DNA from: Streptomyces violaceusniger
GTDB taxonomy: Bacteria > Actinomycetota > Actinomycetes > Streptomycetales > Streptomycetaceae
DNA length: 64,000 nt
Assembly (NCBI GenBank): GCA_005405945.1
Contig: BJHW01000001.1
Coordinates: 7,068,001 to 7,132,000, forward strand
Direction of reading: 5' to 3'
Shown: in pieces, positions 52,443 through 61,549 of the stretch
Numbering within the stretch: the first letter of the stretch is position 1
Layout of the letters: each line of letters begins with the position of its first letter
Translations under genes and position numbers: made by a program
The notes under the pieces: generated by a model
Database searches by the model: none
The model's input: only the letters and a program-made list of their open reading frames with translations
What the model was told of the DNA's origin: nothing

Positions 52443-53794
52443 TTGACGCGCAGTACTGCGCCTCCTTGCCGATCGAGCGGTACATGCAGTCCGCGTTCTC
52501 CACGAGTTGGAGCACCGCGTCGCGGTTGCGGCTGGTCTCGCGGTCGATGACCTCGTCGGGCGGGTAGAAGCCGCTGGCGCCGGAGGACGTCGGGTACATC
52601 TCGAAGGTGTAGGCGAAGATCTTCTGGGTGCCCCACAGATAGTCGTCGATCGCGCCGTCGGTGATGTACAACTCGCTCGACTGCTCGGGGTGTAGCCGTT
52701 GCTCGCCGCCATCTTCTTGCCGACCGTGGCGAAGGCGTCGTAGTCGTCCCGCGTCATGCCGGTGGTGGTTTCGTCGTACGTCCAGCCGAAGGGCCACAGC
52801 ACCAGTTCGCTGTAGGTGTGGAAGTCGATCGCGGCCTTGATCTGCTGCTTGCCGCCCACGACCCGGCTGCGGGCGAAGTCGGCGACGACCTTCACCTCGG
52901 GGGCGGAGGCGGCGCGGGGCCGCGGTAGGTCTCGGAGCTGGGCGAGGTGGAGGAGCCGCCGCAGCAGCCCCACTTGAAGTCCCAGTTGCGGTTGAGGTCG
53001 GTGCCGATGGCCGAGGAGCCGGAGTTGGGCTGGCGGTTCTTGCGCCAGCTGCGGTAGGAGCCGGTGGCGATGTCGTACTCGCCGCCGTCCGGGTTCACAT
53101 CCGGGACGATCCAGATCTCCCGGCCGTTGACGGCATTGGTAATCCGGGAGTCGCTGCCGTAGCCCTCGGTGAACTGTCGCACCAGATAGAGCGCCATCTC
53201 CACCGTAAGGTGCTCACGGGCGTGCTGATGGGCGGTGAAGAGGACCTCGGGCTCGTTCTCGTCCGTGGCCACGTTGTCGCTGATCTTGAGGGCGACGATG
53301 TCGCGGCCCTCGTACGACTTTCCGATGACGCGCTTGCTGAGGATCGACGGATACTTGGCCACCGCCGCGTTGATCTCGGCGTTCGCTTCGGCGTAGTTGT
53401 GGTACTTCGCATCGGCCGACGGGAAGTCGAACGGTTTGGCTGCCCTGCCCTCGGTACGGTCGGGCGGGCCCTGGAGCGCGGTGAGCCGGTAGCCGAGCGC
53501 GCGCAGCCGCTTGGCCTGCGCCGGGTCGGCGGTGACGACCAGGGAGCGGGCGTCCACCTCGTCGATGGACACCCCGGTGGCGGCGACCGCGGAGCGGTCG
53601 GCCCGGGTGGCGGGGCCGGAGACCTCGTACTGCCGCACGCTCTCGTCGGCGCCCTGGGCAGTGGGTGATGCGGTGCGGCCGGTGCCGGGCCGTGGAGCGG
53701 GATCGTCGGCCTGAGCTGCCATGGGGGCGGCGAGTGCGAGGGTGAGCAGGGCGGTGAGGGCGGTGGCCCGTCTACCGCGGATGCGACGTCGCAT
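52429..53794 (-). CDS. Secreted M14 zinc carboxypeptidase, two frameshifts
   Basis: A secreted metallocarboxypeptidase of ~455 residues. The Sec signal (RRRIRGRRATALTALLTLALAAPMAAQA) is followed by an activation propeptide and the catalytic domain. Zinc ligands are in FTAHQHAREHLTVEM (HxxE) and AAIDFHTYSELVLWPFGW (His). Specificity residues NRNWDFKW and the catalytic Glu region (TFEMYP) follow. One base is missing at 52916-52919 (ETYRGP should continue RAASAPEVKVVADF) and another at 52687-52690 (GYTP should continue EQSSELYITDG). ATG 53794 has GGAG upstream. Expected role: trimming peptides outside the cell. Confidence 0.88.
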
Positions 53795-53920
53795 GACATC
53801 TCCTGGGGGGTTAAGGGCGAGCGACTGCTGCGCCAGTGTTCGGCCATGCGCATGACATGCGCAAGGGTGGGAAATGGTCGAAGCCGAAGGAATCTCTCAT
53901 CGAGGGAAGGAACCCCCCGC

Positions 53921-54793
53921 ATGAAAAGATCTCTCGTCGGTGCGCTCTCGGCCCTGTTACTGGGCGGCGCGACCCTCGTCGGCGCGGGCGCGGCGCCCGC
54001 GACGGCCGCGTCCCCCGCCAAGGCCCCGGCCCCCGCAAAGGCCTCCACCAAGGCCCCGAAGGCGGTCGACTTCGCGGGCACGGTGGCGCTCAGCAACTGC
54101 TCCGGCTCCGTCGTCCGCACGCCGGGCTCGGCCGACAGCGACCCCGCGCTCGTCCTCTCCAACGGCCACTGTCTGGAGAGCGGCTTCCCCGGTGCGGGAG
54201 AGGTGATCGTCGACCAGCCGTCCAGCCGGAGCTTCACCCTGCTGACCGCCTCGGGCGGCCGGGCCGGCACCGTCCGGGCGAGCAAGGTCGCGTACGCGAC
54301 GATGACCGACACCGACATCTCGCTGTACCAGCTGACGTCCACGTACGCCCAGATCCAGTCGTCGTACGGCATCAAGGCACTGACGCTGTCGGACAGTCGC
54401 CCGGCCCAGGGCTCCGCCATCAATGTGGTCTCCGGCTACTGGAAGAAGATCTACTCCTGCAATATCGACGGATTTGCATATCGGCTTAAGGAGGGGGACT
54501 GGACCTGGAAGGACTCGGTCCGCTACACCTCCGCCTGTAACACGATCGGCGGAACGTCGGGCTCCCCCGTCGTCGACCCGGCGTCCGGCAAGGTCGTGGC
54601 CGTCAACAACACGGGCAACGAGGACGGCGCCCGCTGCACCCTCAACAATCCGTGCGAAGTGGACCAGAACGGCACGGTGACGGTGCGCCAGGGCATCAAC
54701 TACGCCCAGGAGACCTACCCCATCACCAAGTGCGTGACCACCGGCAACAAGATCGACCTGAACCTCGCGGGGTGTGTGCTGCCCAAGCCCTAG
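53921..54793 (+). CDS. Secreted trypsin-like serine protease (S1 family)
   Basis: A 290-residue exported protease-type protein. The Sec signal (MKRSLVGALSALLLGGATLV, cut after the ATAA region) is followed by an Ala/Pro/Lys-rich spacer and the chymotrypsin-like domain: catalytic His in LVLSNGHCLES, Asp in TMTDTDISLYQ, and Ser in ACNTIGGTSGSPVVD. Six cysteines could pair. GGGAAGG precedes ATG 53921. It is followed by a hairpin before the converging chitinase gene. Probably secreted for protein degradation; activity is not proven. Confidence 0.9.
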   Translation: MKRSLVGALSALLLGGATLVGAGAAPATAASPAKAPAPAKASTKAPKAVDFAGTVALSNCSGSVVRTPGSADSDPALVLSNGHCLESGFPGAGEVIVDQPSSRSFTLLTASGGRAGTVRASKVAYATMTDTDISLYQLTSTYAQIQSSYGIKALTLSDSRPAQGSAINVVSGYWKKIYSCNIDGFAYRLKEGDWTWKDSVRYTSACNTIGGTSGSPVVDPASGKVVAVNNTGNEDGARCTLNNPCEVDQNGTVTVRQGINYAQETYPITKCVTTGNKIDLNLAGCVLPKP

Positions 54794-54805
54794 CGAACAC
54801 CAGTA

Positions 54806-54845
54806 CGCCGGTGTGCCCGCCTGCCGTGGGCGGGGCACACCGGCG
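54806..54845. terminator. Hairpin between protease and chitinase genes
   Basis: CGCCGGTGTGCCCGCC (54806-54821) pairs with 54829-54845 (GGCGGGGCACACCGGCG, one bulged G) around a ~7-nt loop. Confidence 0.75.
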
Positions 54846-54875
54846 CAGCTCGAACCTTCGTTCCCGCTGTGCGGC

Positions 54876-55884
54876 CTACAGCCCGTGGACGTGCGGGCCG
54901 ACCGCCTTCGACCAGCCGTTCCCGTTGGCCGCGTCCCAGTTGGTGGACCAGGTCATCGCGCCGCGGATGCCGGGGTAGGTCTTCGACGGCTTGAAGGAGC
55001 CGCAGCCGGAGCCCTTGGCGAGGCAGTCCAGGGCGTCGTTGACCACGCCCGGCTCGACATAGCCGGAGCCGGCGCCGCTGGTGGAGGCGGGCACGCCGAT
55101 GCCCACCTGGGACGGGTCGAGGCCGTTCTCGAGCTGGATGCAGGCGAGGGCGGTGAGGAAGTCGACCGAGCCCTGGGAGTAGACCTTGCCGTCACAGCCC
55201 TGCATCGAGCCGCTGTTGTAGTACTGCATGTTGACCACCGTCAGGAAGTCCTTGATCCCCAAGGCGGTCTTGAAGTACTCGGTGGACGCCGACTGCATGT
55301 CGATCGTCTGCGGCGCCATGGTGACCACGACATCGCTCTTCTTGTCGTGGATGGCCTTGAGGGCCTTGGTCATGTAGGTGGAGTTGACGCCGTTCTCCAG
55401 GTCGATGTCGACGCCGTTGAAGCCGTACTTGTCCATCAGGCCGGTGATGGAGGAGGCGAAGGCGTCCGCCGAGGCGTCGTCGCTGACCGAGATGGTGCCC
55501 TTCTCGCCGCCGACGGAGATGATCACGGACTTCCCGGCCGCCTGCTTGGCCTTGATGTCGTCCTTGAACTGCTGCTCGTCGCTGTAGCCGGTGGCGGGGT
55601 CGAGCTTGAAGTCGACCGCTCCGGGGGAGCCGGTGGCGTCCGCGAAGGCCACCGCGATGATGTCGTAGTCGTCCGGGACGTCCGAGAGCTTCTGCTTCGT
55701 CGCGCCGTTGTCGAAATTCTGCCAGTAGCCGGTGACGGCGTGCTCGGGACGGCGGCGGCGCGCTGCCCGCGTCCGGGTGCTCCTCGGACGCGTTGGCCGA
55801 GCCGGCGGATATGAGCCCTCCTGCGGCGAGGGCGACGACTGCGGCGGCTCCGAGCAGCCGCTTGGTGAACTGTGCGCGTACCAC
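54876..55884 (-). CDS. Secreted GH18 chitinase, catalytic domain only, frameshifted
   Basis: A ~335-residue chitinase. The Sec signal (FTKRLLGAAAVVALAAGGLIS) leads straight to the GH18 barrel: AVTGYWQNFDNGAT, GKSVIISVGGEKGTI, the active site YGFNGVDIDLENG (DxDxE), and QTIDMQSASTEYF. The C-terminus is MTWSTNWDAANGNGWS. Two bases appear to be lost from a C run at ~55748-55750, since SAPPPS must pass to PEHAVTGYW. GTG 55884 has GGAGG. A DasR-type site and TTGACAA lie ~80-100 bp upstream. It is a close paralogue of the next gene, which adds binding domains. Confidence 0.88.
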
Positions 55885-55963
55885 GACAGCCTCCGTGCGT
55901 GGGGGGATGTGGGGGAGGTGGTGCCAGTGCGCGTTCAGGGGCCCCTGTGGCGTGCGTATAAGG

Positions 55964-55975
55964 TGGTCCAGACCA
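55964..55975. promoter_or_regulatory. Chitinase operator TGGTCCAGACCA (DasR-type dre)
   Basis: Matches the palindromic core of DasR-responsive elements (TGGTCTAGACCA) and the 12-bp repeat of Streptomyces chitinase promoters, with one change. It lies 80 bp upstream of the chitinase start, between TTGACAA and a TATACG word on the minus strand. Confidence 0.8.
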
Positions 55976-56035
55976 ATAGCGTTGTCAAGCCCGCGCGACG
56001 TCTTCCCTGCACGTGAGGGTGAAAAATGCGGATGA

Positions 56036-56067
56036 GGGGGCCAAGAGCGGTTGCGCTCCTGGCCCCC
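56036..56067 (-). terminator. Terminator after the CBM-FN3-GH18 chitinase
   Basis: GGGGGCCAAGAGCG (56036-56049) pairs with CGCTCCTGGCCCCC (56054-56067) with one mismatch and a GTTG loop. On the minus strand a run of T (plus-strand GAAAAATG) follows. Confidence 0.8.
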
Positions 56068-56115
56068 TTTGGCCCCGCCCGCGAAACCCCGCTCCGCGAA
56101 AGGGGCCGCGTCACG

Positions 56116-57870
56116 CTAGGGCAGACCGTGGACCTTGGGGCCCACCGCGTTCGACCACGCGTTGCCCGCCGTCGCGTCCCAGTTGGTGGACCAGGTCATC
56201 GCGCCGCGCAGACCCGGGTAGGTCCTGGATGGTTTGAAGGAGCCGCAGTTCGTGCCGCGGGCCAGGCAGTCCAGGGCGTTGTTCACGACCGTCGGGGAGA
56301 CATAGCCGCTGCCCGCGCCCCGCGTCGAGGCGGGCAGGCCCAGGCCGACCTGGGACGGGGAGAGCCCGCCCTCCAGCTGGATGCAGGCGAGCGCGGTGAG
56401 GAAGTCGACCGAGCCCTGTGAGTAGACCTTGCCGTCACAGCCCAGCATGGAGCCGCTGTTGTAGTACTGCATGTTGACCACCGTCAGGATGTCCTTGATG
56501 TTCAGCGCCGTCTGGAAGTAGGCGTTGGACGTGGACTGCATGTCGATGGTCTGCGGGGCCATGGTGATGACCAGGCCGGACCCGGCCTTCGCCGACAGGG
56601 AGCGCAGCGCCTGGGTCATGTAGGTGGCGTTGAGGCCGTTCTCCAGGTCGATGTCGACGCCGTTGAAGCCGTACTCGCGCATCAGGGCGTAGACGGAGTT
56701 GGCGAAGTTGTTCGCGGAGGTCGAGTCGTTGATCGACACCGTGCCGTTCTGGCCGCCGATCGAGATCACGACGGACTTCCCGGCTGCCTGCTTGGCCTTG
56801 ATGTCGTCCTTGAACTGCTGCTCGCTGCCATAGCCGACGGCCGGGTCCAGGGTGAAGTCGACGGCTCCGGGGGTGCCGGTGGCGTCCGCGAAGGCGACCG
56901 CGATGATGTCGTACTGGTCCTGGACCTCGCGCAGCTTCTGCACGGCGGCGCCGTTGTTGAAGTTCTGCCAGTAGCCGGTGACCGCGTGCTTGGGCACGGT
57001 GCCGCCCCCGTCCCCGCCGCTTCCGGCCGAGGTGGTGCCGGTGACGGCGGCCGACCTGGGCGACTCGCCCGCCGCGTTGGTGGCGGTGACCTGGAACTGG
57101 TACGAGGTGGACGGCGCCAGCCCGGTCACGGTCGCGGAAGTCCCGCCGACCGACTGCACCTTGGAGCCGTCACGGTAGACGTTGTAGCCGGTCGCGCCGG
57201 TGACCGGGGACCAGGACAGATCGACGGAGGACGAGGTGACGGCGCCGGTCTTGAGCCCGCTGGGCGCGCCCGGCACCGGGTCGCCGGGGTCGCCGCCGGG
57301 GCCGGACAGGCTGATGTCGTCGGCGTAGTAGGCGGGCTGGCCGTACCAGCCGTGGGTGTAGACGGTCACCGAGGTGGTGGTGGCGCCGGTGGTGAAGCTG
57401 GTGCTGAGCTGCTGCCAGCCGGTCGCGGAGGGCGTCCAGGTCGAGACGTCGGTGGTGCCGGTGCCGCTCGCACCGAGGTACACATAGCTGCCCTGGACCC
57501 AGGCGCTGAGGGTGTACGCGGAGTTGGGCTTGACGGCCACGGTCTGGGCGCAGCGGGCGTTGTCCGAGCCCGCCGGGGTGGCCTTGAGGGCGGCCGAGCC
57601 GCCGTGGACGGGGCTCGCGACCGTGGTGCCGCTCCCGGCCGAGCAGGTCCAGCCGCTGAGGCCGGACTCGAAGCCGGGGTTCTGGGCGAGGTTGGCGGCC
57701 GCGGCGGTCGCGGCGGTGCCCTCGGTGGCGCCCGGGGTGGCGCCCGAGGCGGTGCCGCCGCCGAGGGCGACAAGCGCCGTCGCGCCCAGCGCGGTGGCGG
57801 CGAACGCGCCGGTCAGTCGGGTGATGGTGCGTCTGAGTCGGGTGGGGCGGGGGTGTGGGGCACGGTCCAT
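56116..57870 (-). CDS. Secreted multidomain GH18 chitinase (CBM, FN3, catalytic)
   Basis: A 584-residue enzyme. Signal peptide (RRTITRLTGAFAATALGATALVALG); carbohydrate-binding jelly-roll at ~55-190 (NLAQNPGFESGLSGWTC, SAYTLSAWVQGSYVYLGASG); linker PGGDPGDPVPGAPSG; fibronectin III at ~205-285 (SVDLSWSPVTGATGYNVYRDG, YQFQVTATNAAGES). The GH18 barrel follows (AVTGYWQNFNNGAAV, YGFNGVDIDLENGL with DxDxE, ending MTWSTNWDATAGNAWS). ATG 57870 has GGAGG upstream. The same operator and TTGACAA word as its paralogue lie ~82 bp upstream. Expected to degrade chitin, induced through DasR or its relatives. Confidence 0.93.
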   Translation of the reverse strand: MDRAPHPRPTRLRRTITRLTGAFAATALGATALVALGGGTASGATPGATEGTAATAAAANLAQNPGFESGLSGWTCSAGSGTTVASPVHGGSAALKATPAGSDNARCAQTVAVKPNSAYTLSAWVQGSYVYLGASGTGTTDVSTWTPSATGWQQLSTSFTTGATTTSVTVYTHGWYGQPAYYADDISLSGPGGDPGDPVPGAPSGLKTGAVTSSSVDLSWSPVTGATGYNVYRDGSKVQSVGGTSATVTGLAPSTSYQFQVTATNAAGESPRSAAVTGTTSAGSGGDGGGTVPKHAVTGYWQNFNNGAAVQKLREVQDQYDIIAVAFADATGTPGAVDFTLDPAVGYGSEQQFKDDIKAKQAAGKSVVISIGGQNGTVSINDSTSANNFANSVYALMREYGFNGVDIDLENGLNATYMTQALRSLSAKAGSGLVITMAPQTIDMQSTSNAYFQTALNIKDILTVVNMQYYNSGSMLGCDGKVYSQGSVDFLTALACIQLEGGLSPSQVGLGLPASTRGAGSGYVSPTVVNNALDCLARGTNCGSFKPSRTYPGLRGAMTWSTNWDATAGNAWSNAVGPKVHGLP

Positions 57871-57951
57871 GACTGCCTCCGTGGGGGAATCCGTTGGAAA
57901 GCCGGCGTGAAGGAGGAGATTGCGGACGGTGGCCACCGTATGAACGTAAAG

Positions 57952-57963
57952 TGGTCCAGACCA
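57952..57963. promoter_or_regulatory. Chitinase operator TGGTCCAGACCA (second copy)
   Basis: Identical 12-mer, 82 bp upstream of the second chitinase start. The conserved block also includes ATTGGTC and TTGACAA on the minus strand, spaced as in the first copy. Confidence 0.8.
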
Positions 57964-58071
57964 ATGCTCTTGTCAAGGGGATGCGCGCACTGAAGGATCG
58001 GGCCTGGAGTGCGTAACCCAGAGGAACTGTTCTCTCACGCCGTTTTCGTGGATAAAGTGACGACGCACCAG

Positions 58072-58101
58072 GACAGGGGCAGTAAGAGACAGGGGCAGTA
58101 A
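58072..58101 (+). repeat. Direct repeat GACAGGGGCAGTAA upstream of the Tad locus
   Basis: Two copies, 58072-58085 and 58088-58101, 16 bp apart, about 50 bp before the first gene of the pilus locus. Possible regulator-binding site or slippage product. Confidence 0.6.
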
Positions 58102-58151
58102 CGACCTGCGGCCGCCGCCGCTCGGCGCCGATGTGAGACGGGGTAGCCGAC

Positions 58152-59057
58152 GTGCCCACCGCGATAGCAGTCACCGGCCGCGAGCTGGTGCTTCCGCCGC
58201 CCGACGGGCAGACCCCGTCGGCCGTCGTGCTCCGCCCGCCGGACGCACAGTCGCTCGACGACGCCCTCGCCGAGGTCGGGACCCTCCTCGATCAGCAGGG
58301 CTATCTCGTCGTGCTCTACCCCGCCGCGACCCCCGCGGCCGTGGTCCGCCGGCTCCACACCGTGCGCTCCGTCCTGGAGAGCGACCGGATGGCGCTGCTG
58401 CCGCTGGAACTGCCCCCGCTGGCCGTCGCCGTGCTGGCCCGTCAGCTGCGCCAGCTGTCCATATCCGACTTCAGCCCCGGCGTCCTGGCGTGCGCCGCCC
58501 GGCTGCTCTCCCACTACATCCACGCGGGCGCGCTGCTGGGCAGCGTCGCCAAGCTGGACCGGGTCCCGGTCAGCCTCACCTCGCACGTCAAGTCCTGGGT
58601 GCCCGGCGCCCACTTCGGGGTGCTCGCCCACCCCACCCCGCACCTGGTCAAGGTCGGCGGCGCGACCGAGCTGCCCGCCCCGGGGTACGCCACCTCCATG
58701 ACCATCGCCCGGGGCCAGCTCGGCAGCCACGGCTACGGGGGCGGCGCGGCGGGCCGCGACGACTGGGTCACCGGCGCCCTCGCCCCCGCCTGGGGCGTAC
58801 GCGGCGTGGAGGAGGTGCCGCTGCCCGCCGAGTCGGCGCGCTGGTGGGGCACCCCGAAGCTGATCGAGTTCGCCGCGGCCATCCCCGACCTCTCGGTCCT
58901 CTACCAGCTCGTGGCCTCCGTACGGAGAGAGGAGTGCCACTGGTGCGGCTTCGAACTCATCGGCGACCGCTGTGCCTTCTGCTCCTGCCCGGTGGCCCGC
59001 GGCGATGAGATCCCCGCACTGCTCAACGCCCAACGTCCCGCCCTGACCAGCCGGTAA
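58152..59057 (+). CDS. Protein of unknown function at the head of the Tad locus, zinc-ribbon C-terminus
   Basis: A 301-residue protein not recognised as a named family. The N-terminal ~100 residues are mixed alpha/beta (SVVLRPPDAQSLDDALAEVGTLLDQQGYLVVLYPAATPAAVVRRL). Near the C-terminus REECHWCGFELIGDRCAFCSCPV holds two CxxC pairs, a likely zinc ribbon. No signal peptide or membrane helix is evident, so it is cytosolic. GTG 58152. It is followed 26 bp later by the CpaB-like gene, so a role in pilus assembly or its control is inferred from order. Confidence 0.75.
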   Translation: MPTAIAVTGRELVLPPPDGQTPSAVVLRPPDAQSLDDALAEVGTLLDQQGYLVVLYPAATPAAVVRRLHTVRSVLESDRMALLPLELPPLAVAVLARQLRQLSISDFSPGVLACAARLLSHYIHAGALLGSVAKLDRVPVSLTSHVKSWVPGAHFGVLAHPTPHLVKVGGATELPAPGYATSMTIARGQLGSHGYGGGAAGRDDWVTGALAPAWGVRGVEEVPLPAESARWWGTPKLIEFAAAIPDLSVLYQLVASVRREECHWCGFELIGDRCAFCSCPVARGDEIPALLNAQRPALTSR

Positions 59058-59083
59058 CGTCCCCGAACGAGGTTGTGCGACCC

Positions 59084-59787
59084 ATGAATTCACGCCAGCG
59101 CCGCGGAGTCATCCTGCTGCTCCTGTCGGTCCTGTGCGCCGTCGGCGCCTTCGCCGGAGTCCTCTCCGTCGTGAACGACGTGGAGTCGAAGGTCGGCCCC
59201 GAGACCACGGCCTACAAACTCACCTCGGACGTCAAGCCGTACAAGGCGCTGGAGGCGGGGGAGTTCGAGAAGGTCTCGATGCCCAAGCGCTATGTGCCCT
59301 CCACCGCCGTCACCGATCTCGACGAGCTACGCGGGAAGATCGCGGTGACCCAGCTGACCAAGGGGTCGCTGCTCCAGCGCGACATGATCGTGAACCGGCC
59401 CGCCCTGAAGCCCGGACAGCAGGAGATCGCGATCATGGTCGACGCGGCCACCGGCGTAGCGGGCAAGATCACCCCGGGGCGCGGGTCAACATCTACGCCA
59501 CCTTCGAGGGCAGCACCCAGGGCGAGAAGCCGGTCTCCAAGCTGATCGTCGCGGGCGCCGAGGTGCTCGACCTCGGCAAGATCACCGCCCTGGAGCCCGA
59601 CCGGGACGACAAGCGGCGGATCGACGAGGCCGTGCCGATCACCTTCGCCCTCGACACCAGGAACGCCCAGCGCGTGGCCTACGCCGAGTCCTTCGCCTCG
59701 CATGTGCGGCTCGCACTGGTCGCGCCCGGCGGGGGCCCGTCCATAGACCCCGACGACCGCACCTACACCCTCGACGGCGACAAATGA
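59084..59787 (+). CDS. cpaB: Flp pilus assembly protein CpaB (RcpC/SAF-type), frameshifted
   Basis: A ~235-residue membrane-anchored SAF-domain protein. One N-terminal helix (GVILLLLSVLCAVGAFAGVLSVV), then the SAF region (YKALEAGEFEKVSMPKRYVPSTAV, GSLLQRDMI) and RcpC part (IAIMVDAATGVAGKITPG). One G is missing in G4 at 59476-59479: ITPG should continue ARVNIYATFEGSTQGEKPVSKLIVAG. ATG 59084. CpaB acts at the envelope in Tad pilus assembly, beside the outer ring in Gram-negatives; in actinobacteria its role is less clear. Confidence 0.85.
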
Positions 59788-59803
59788 GTGAGGAGGTGCC
59801 GCG

Positions 59804-61548
59804 GTGACGATCAGAATCCTGCCGGCCGTCGGCGACCCCGACGCCGCCCACTCCCTCGGCGGGCTGCTCGGTCAGCTGCCCGGTGCCGAACCGTCGGCGC
59901 CGGTGGGGGACTCGACCCTGCTGCTCGACACCCTCGCCTCGCTGGCCGCCGCGTCCCTGGAGGAGCTGCCGGAGGTCGTCCTCGTCCATGAGCGCATCGG
60001 CCCGGCCCCGGCGCTGGAGCTGATCCGCGAGATCGCGCTGCGCTTCCCGGCGGTGGGCGTGGTACTGGTGACCGCCGACGCGGGGCCCGCGCTGTACTCG
60101 GCCGCCATGGACGCCGGGGCCCGTGGCATCGCCGGGATACCGCTGGCGTACGACGAGCTGGCGGCCCGCGTCCAGGGCGCCGCCCAGTGGGCCACGGGCG
60201 TGCGGCGCCATCTCGGGGCGGCGGCGACCCGTTCGCCGCCGGGCCCGGCGGCAAGCTGGTCGCGGTCGCGGGCGCCAAGGGCGGGGTCGGCACCACCGTG
60301 ACCGCCGTACAGCTCGCGCTCGCCGCGCGGGCCGCGGGCCGTAAGGTCGCGCTGGTCGACATGGACCTCCAGTCCGGGGACATCGCCTCGTACCTCGATG
60401 TGCAGTTCCGGCGCTCGATCGCCGACCTGGCGCAGATCAACGACATCTCGCCGCGGGTGCTCCAGGACGCGGTGTTCACCCACCAGACCGGGCTCGGGCT
60501 GCTGCTCGCGCCGGGCGAGGGCGAGCGCGGCGAGGAGGTGACCGACCGCACCGCCCGGCAGGTCATCGGCGCGCTGCGGTCGCGCTTCGAGGTCGTGGTC
60601 GTCGACTGCGGTACGCAGATGACCTCCGCGGGCGCCGCAGCCGTGGAGCTCGCGGACATCGCGCTGCTGGTGACCACCCCGGACGTGGTCGCGGTACGCG
60701 CCGCCAAGCGCATGGTGCGGCTGTGGGACCGGCTCCAGATCCGCAAGGCGGAGGAGACCGTGACCGTGGTCAACCGGCACACCCGCAGCGCGGAGATCCA
60801 GCCGCAGCTGGTCCAGCGGGCCACCGGCACGACGGTGGCGCGCACGGCGATCCCGGCCGGCTTCAAGGAGCTCCAGCCCGCCGTCGACTCGGGCCGGATG
60901 CAGGACCTGGACGCCAAGTCGGCCGTCAAACAGGCGCTGTGGGGGCTGGCCGGTGAGCTGGGCCTGGTGGAGGCGGCACCCCCGGGCGGCGGCCGCCGCG
61001 CCACCCACCGGGGCGGCCACGCGGCCGGGGGCGGCGGCGAGCGCGTGCTGCCGGGGCTGCGGCGGCGCCACGCCATAGAGGCGGGCGGCGACCCGGCGCA
61101 GGGCAGCGTGGGCGACGGCACCGACGCGCTGAACGAGATCGCCCCGCCGTCCACCAAGGGCTTTCTGCGCAAGCGGGGCGGCGGCGACCGAGGTCAGGTG
61201 ACGGTCGAGTTCCTGGGCGTCCTGCCGCTGGCGCTGATCGTGCTCGCGGTCATCTGGCAGCTGGTGCTGGTGGGCTACACGTATTCGCTGGCGGGCAACT
61301 CCGCCGACAAGGGCGCCCGCGCGGGCGCCGCCAAGGGCGCGGGCGCCTGCCAGGACGCGGCCGCGAAGGACGTCCCCGGCTCCTGGACCGCCGACATCGA
61401 CTGCGCCGGCGGCGACGGCACGGTCTACAAGGCCACGGTCAAACTCCACGTCCCGATCCTCTTCCCGGGCGCCGCCGACTTCCCCTGGACGGTCACGGGC
61501 ACGGCGGGCGCGGCGGACGAGACCGACCTGGCGGGCGGAGGAGACTGA
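59804..61548 (+). CDS. cpaE: CpaE/TadZ-like ATPase fused to a TadE-like segment, frameshifted
   Basis: A ~582-residue protein. Residues 1-135 are receiver-like (VVLVTADAGPALYSAAMDAGARGIAGIPLAYDELAARV). Next a MinD/ParA ATPase (LVAVAGAKGGVGTTVTAVQLA, a deviant Walker A; VALVDMDLQSGD; VVVVDCGTQMTSAGAA). The last ~110 residues are TadE-like: GQVTVEFLGVLPLALIVLAVIWQLVLVGYTYS then DKGARAGAAK with two Cys. One G is missing in G4 at 60215-60218: VRRHLG should continue GGGDPFAAGPGGK. GTG 59804 has AGGAGG. CpaE localises the pilus machine; the fused pilin-like part is unusual. Confidence 0.83.
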
Positions 61549-61549
61549 G

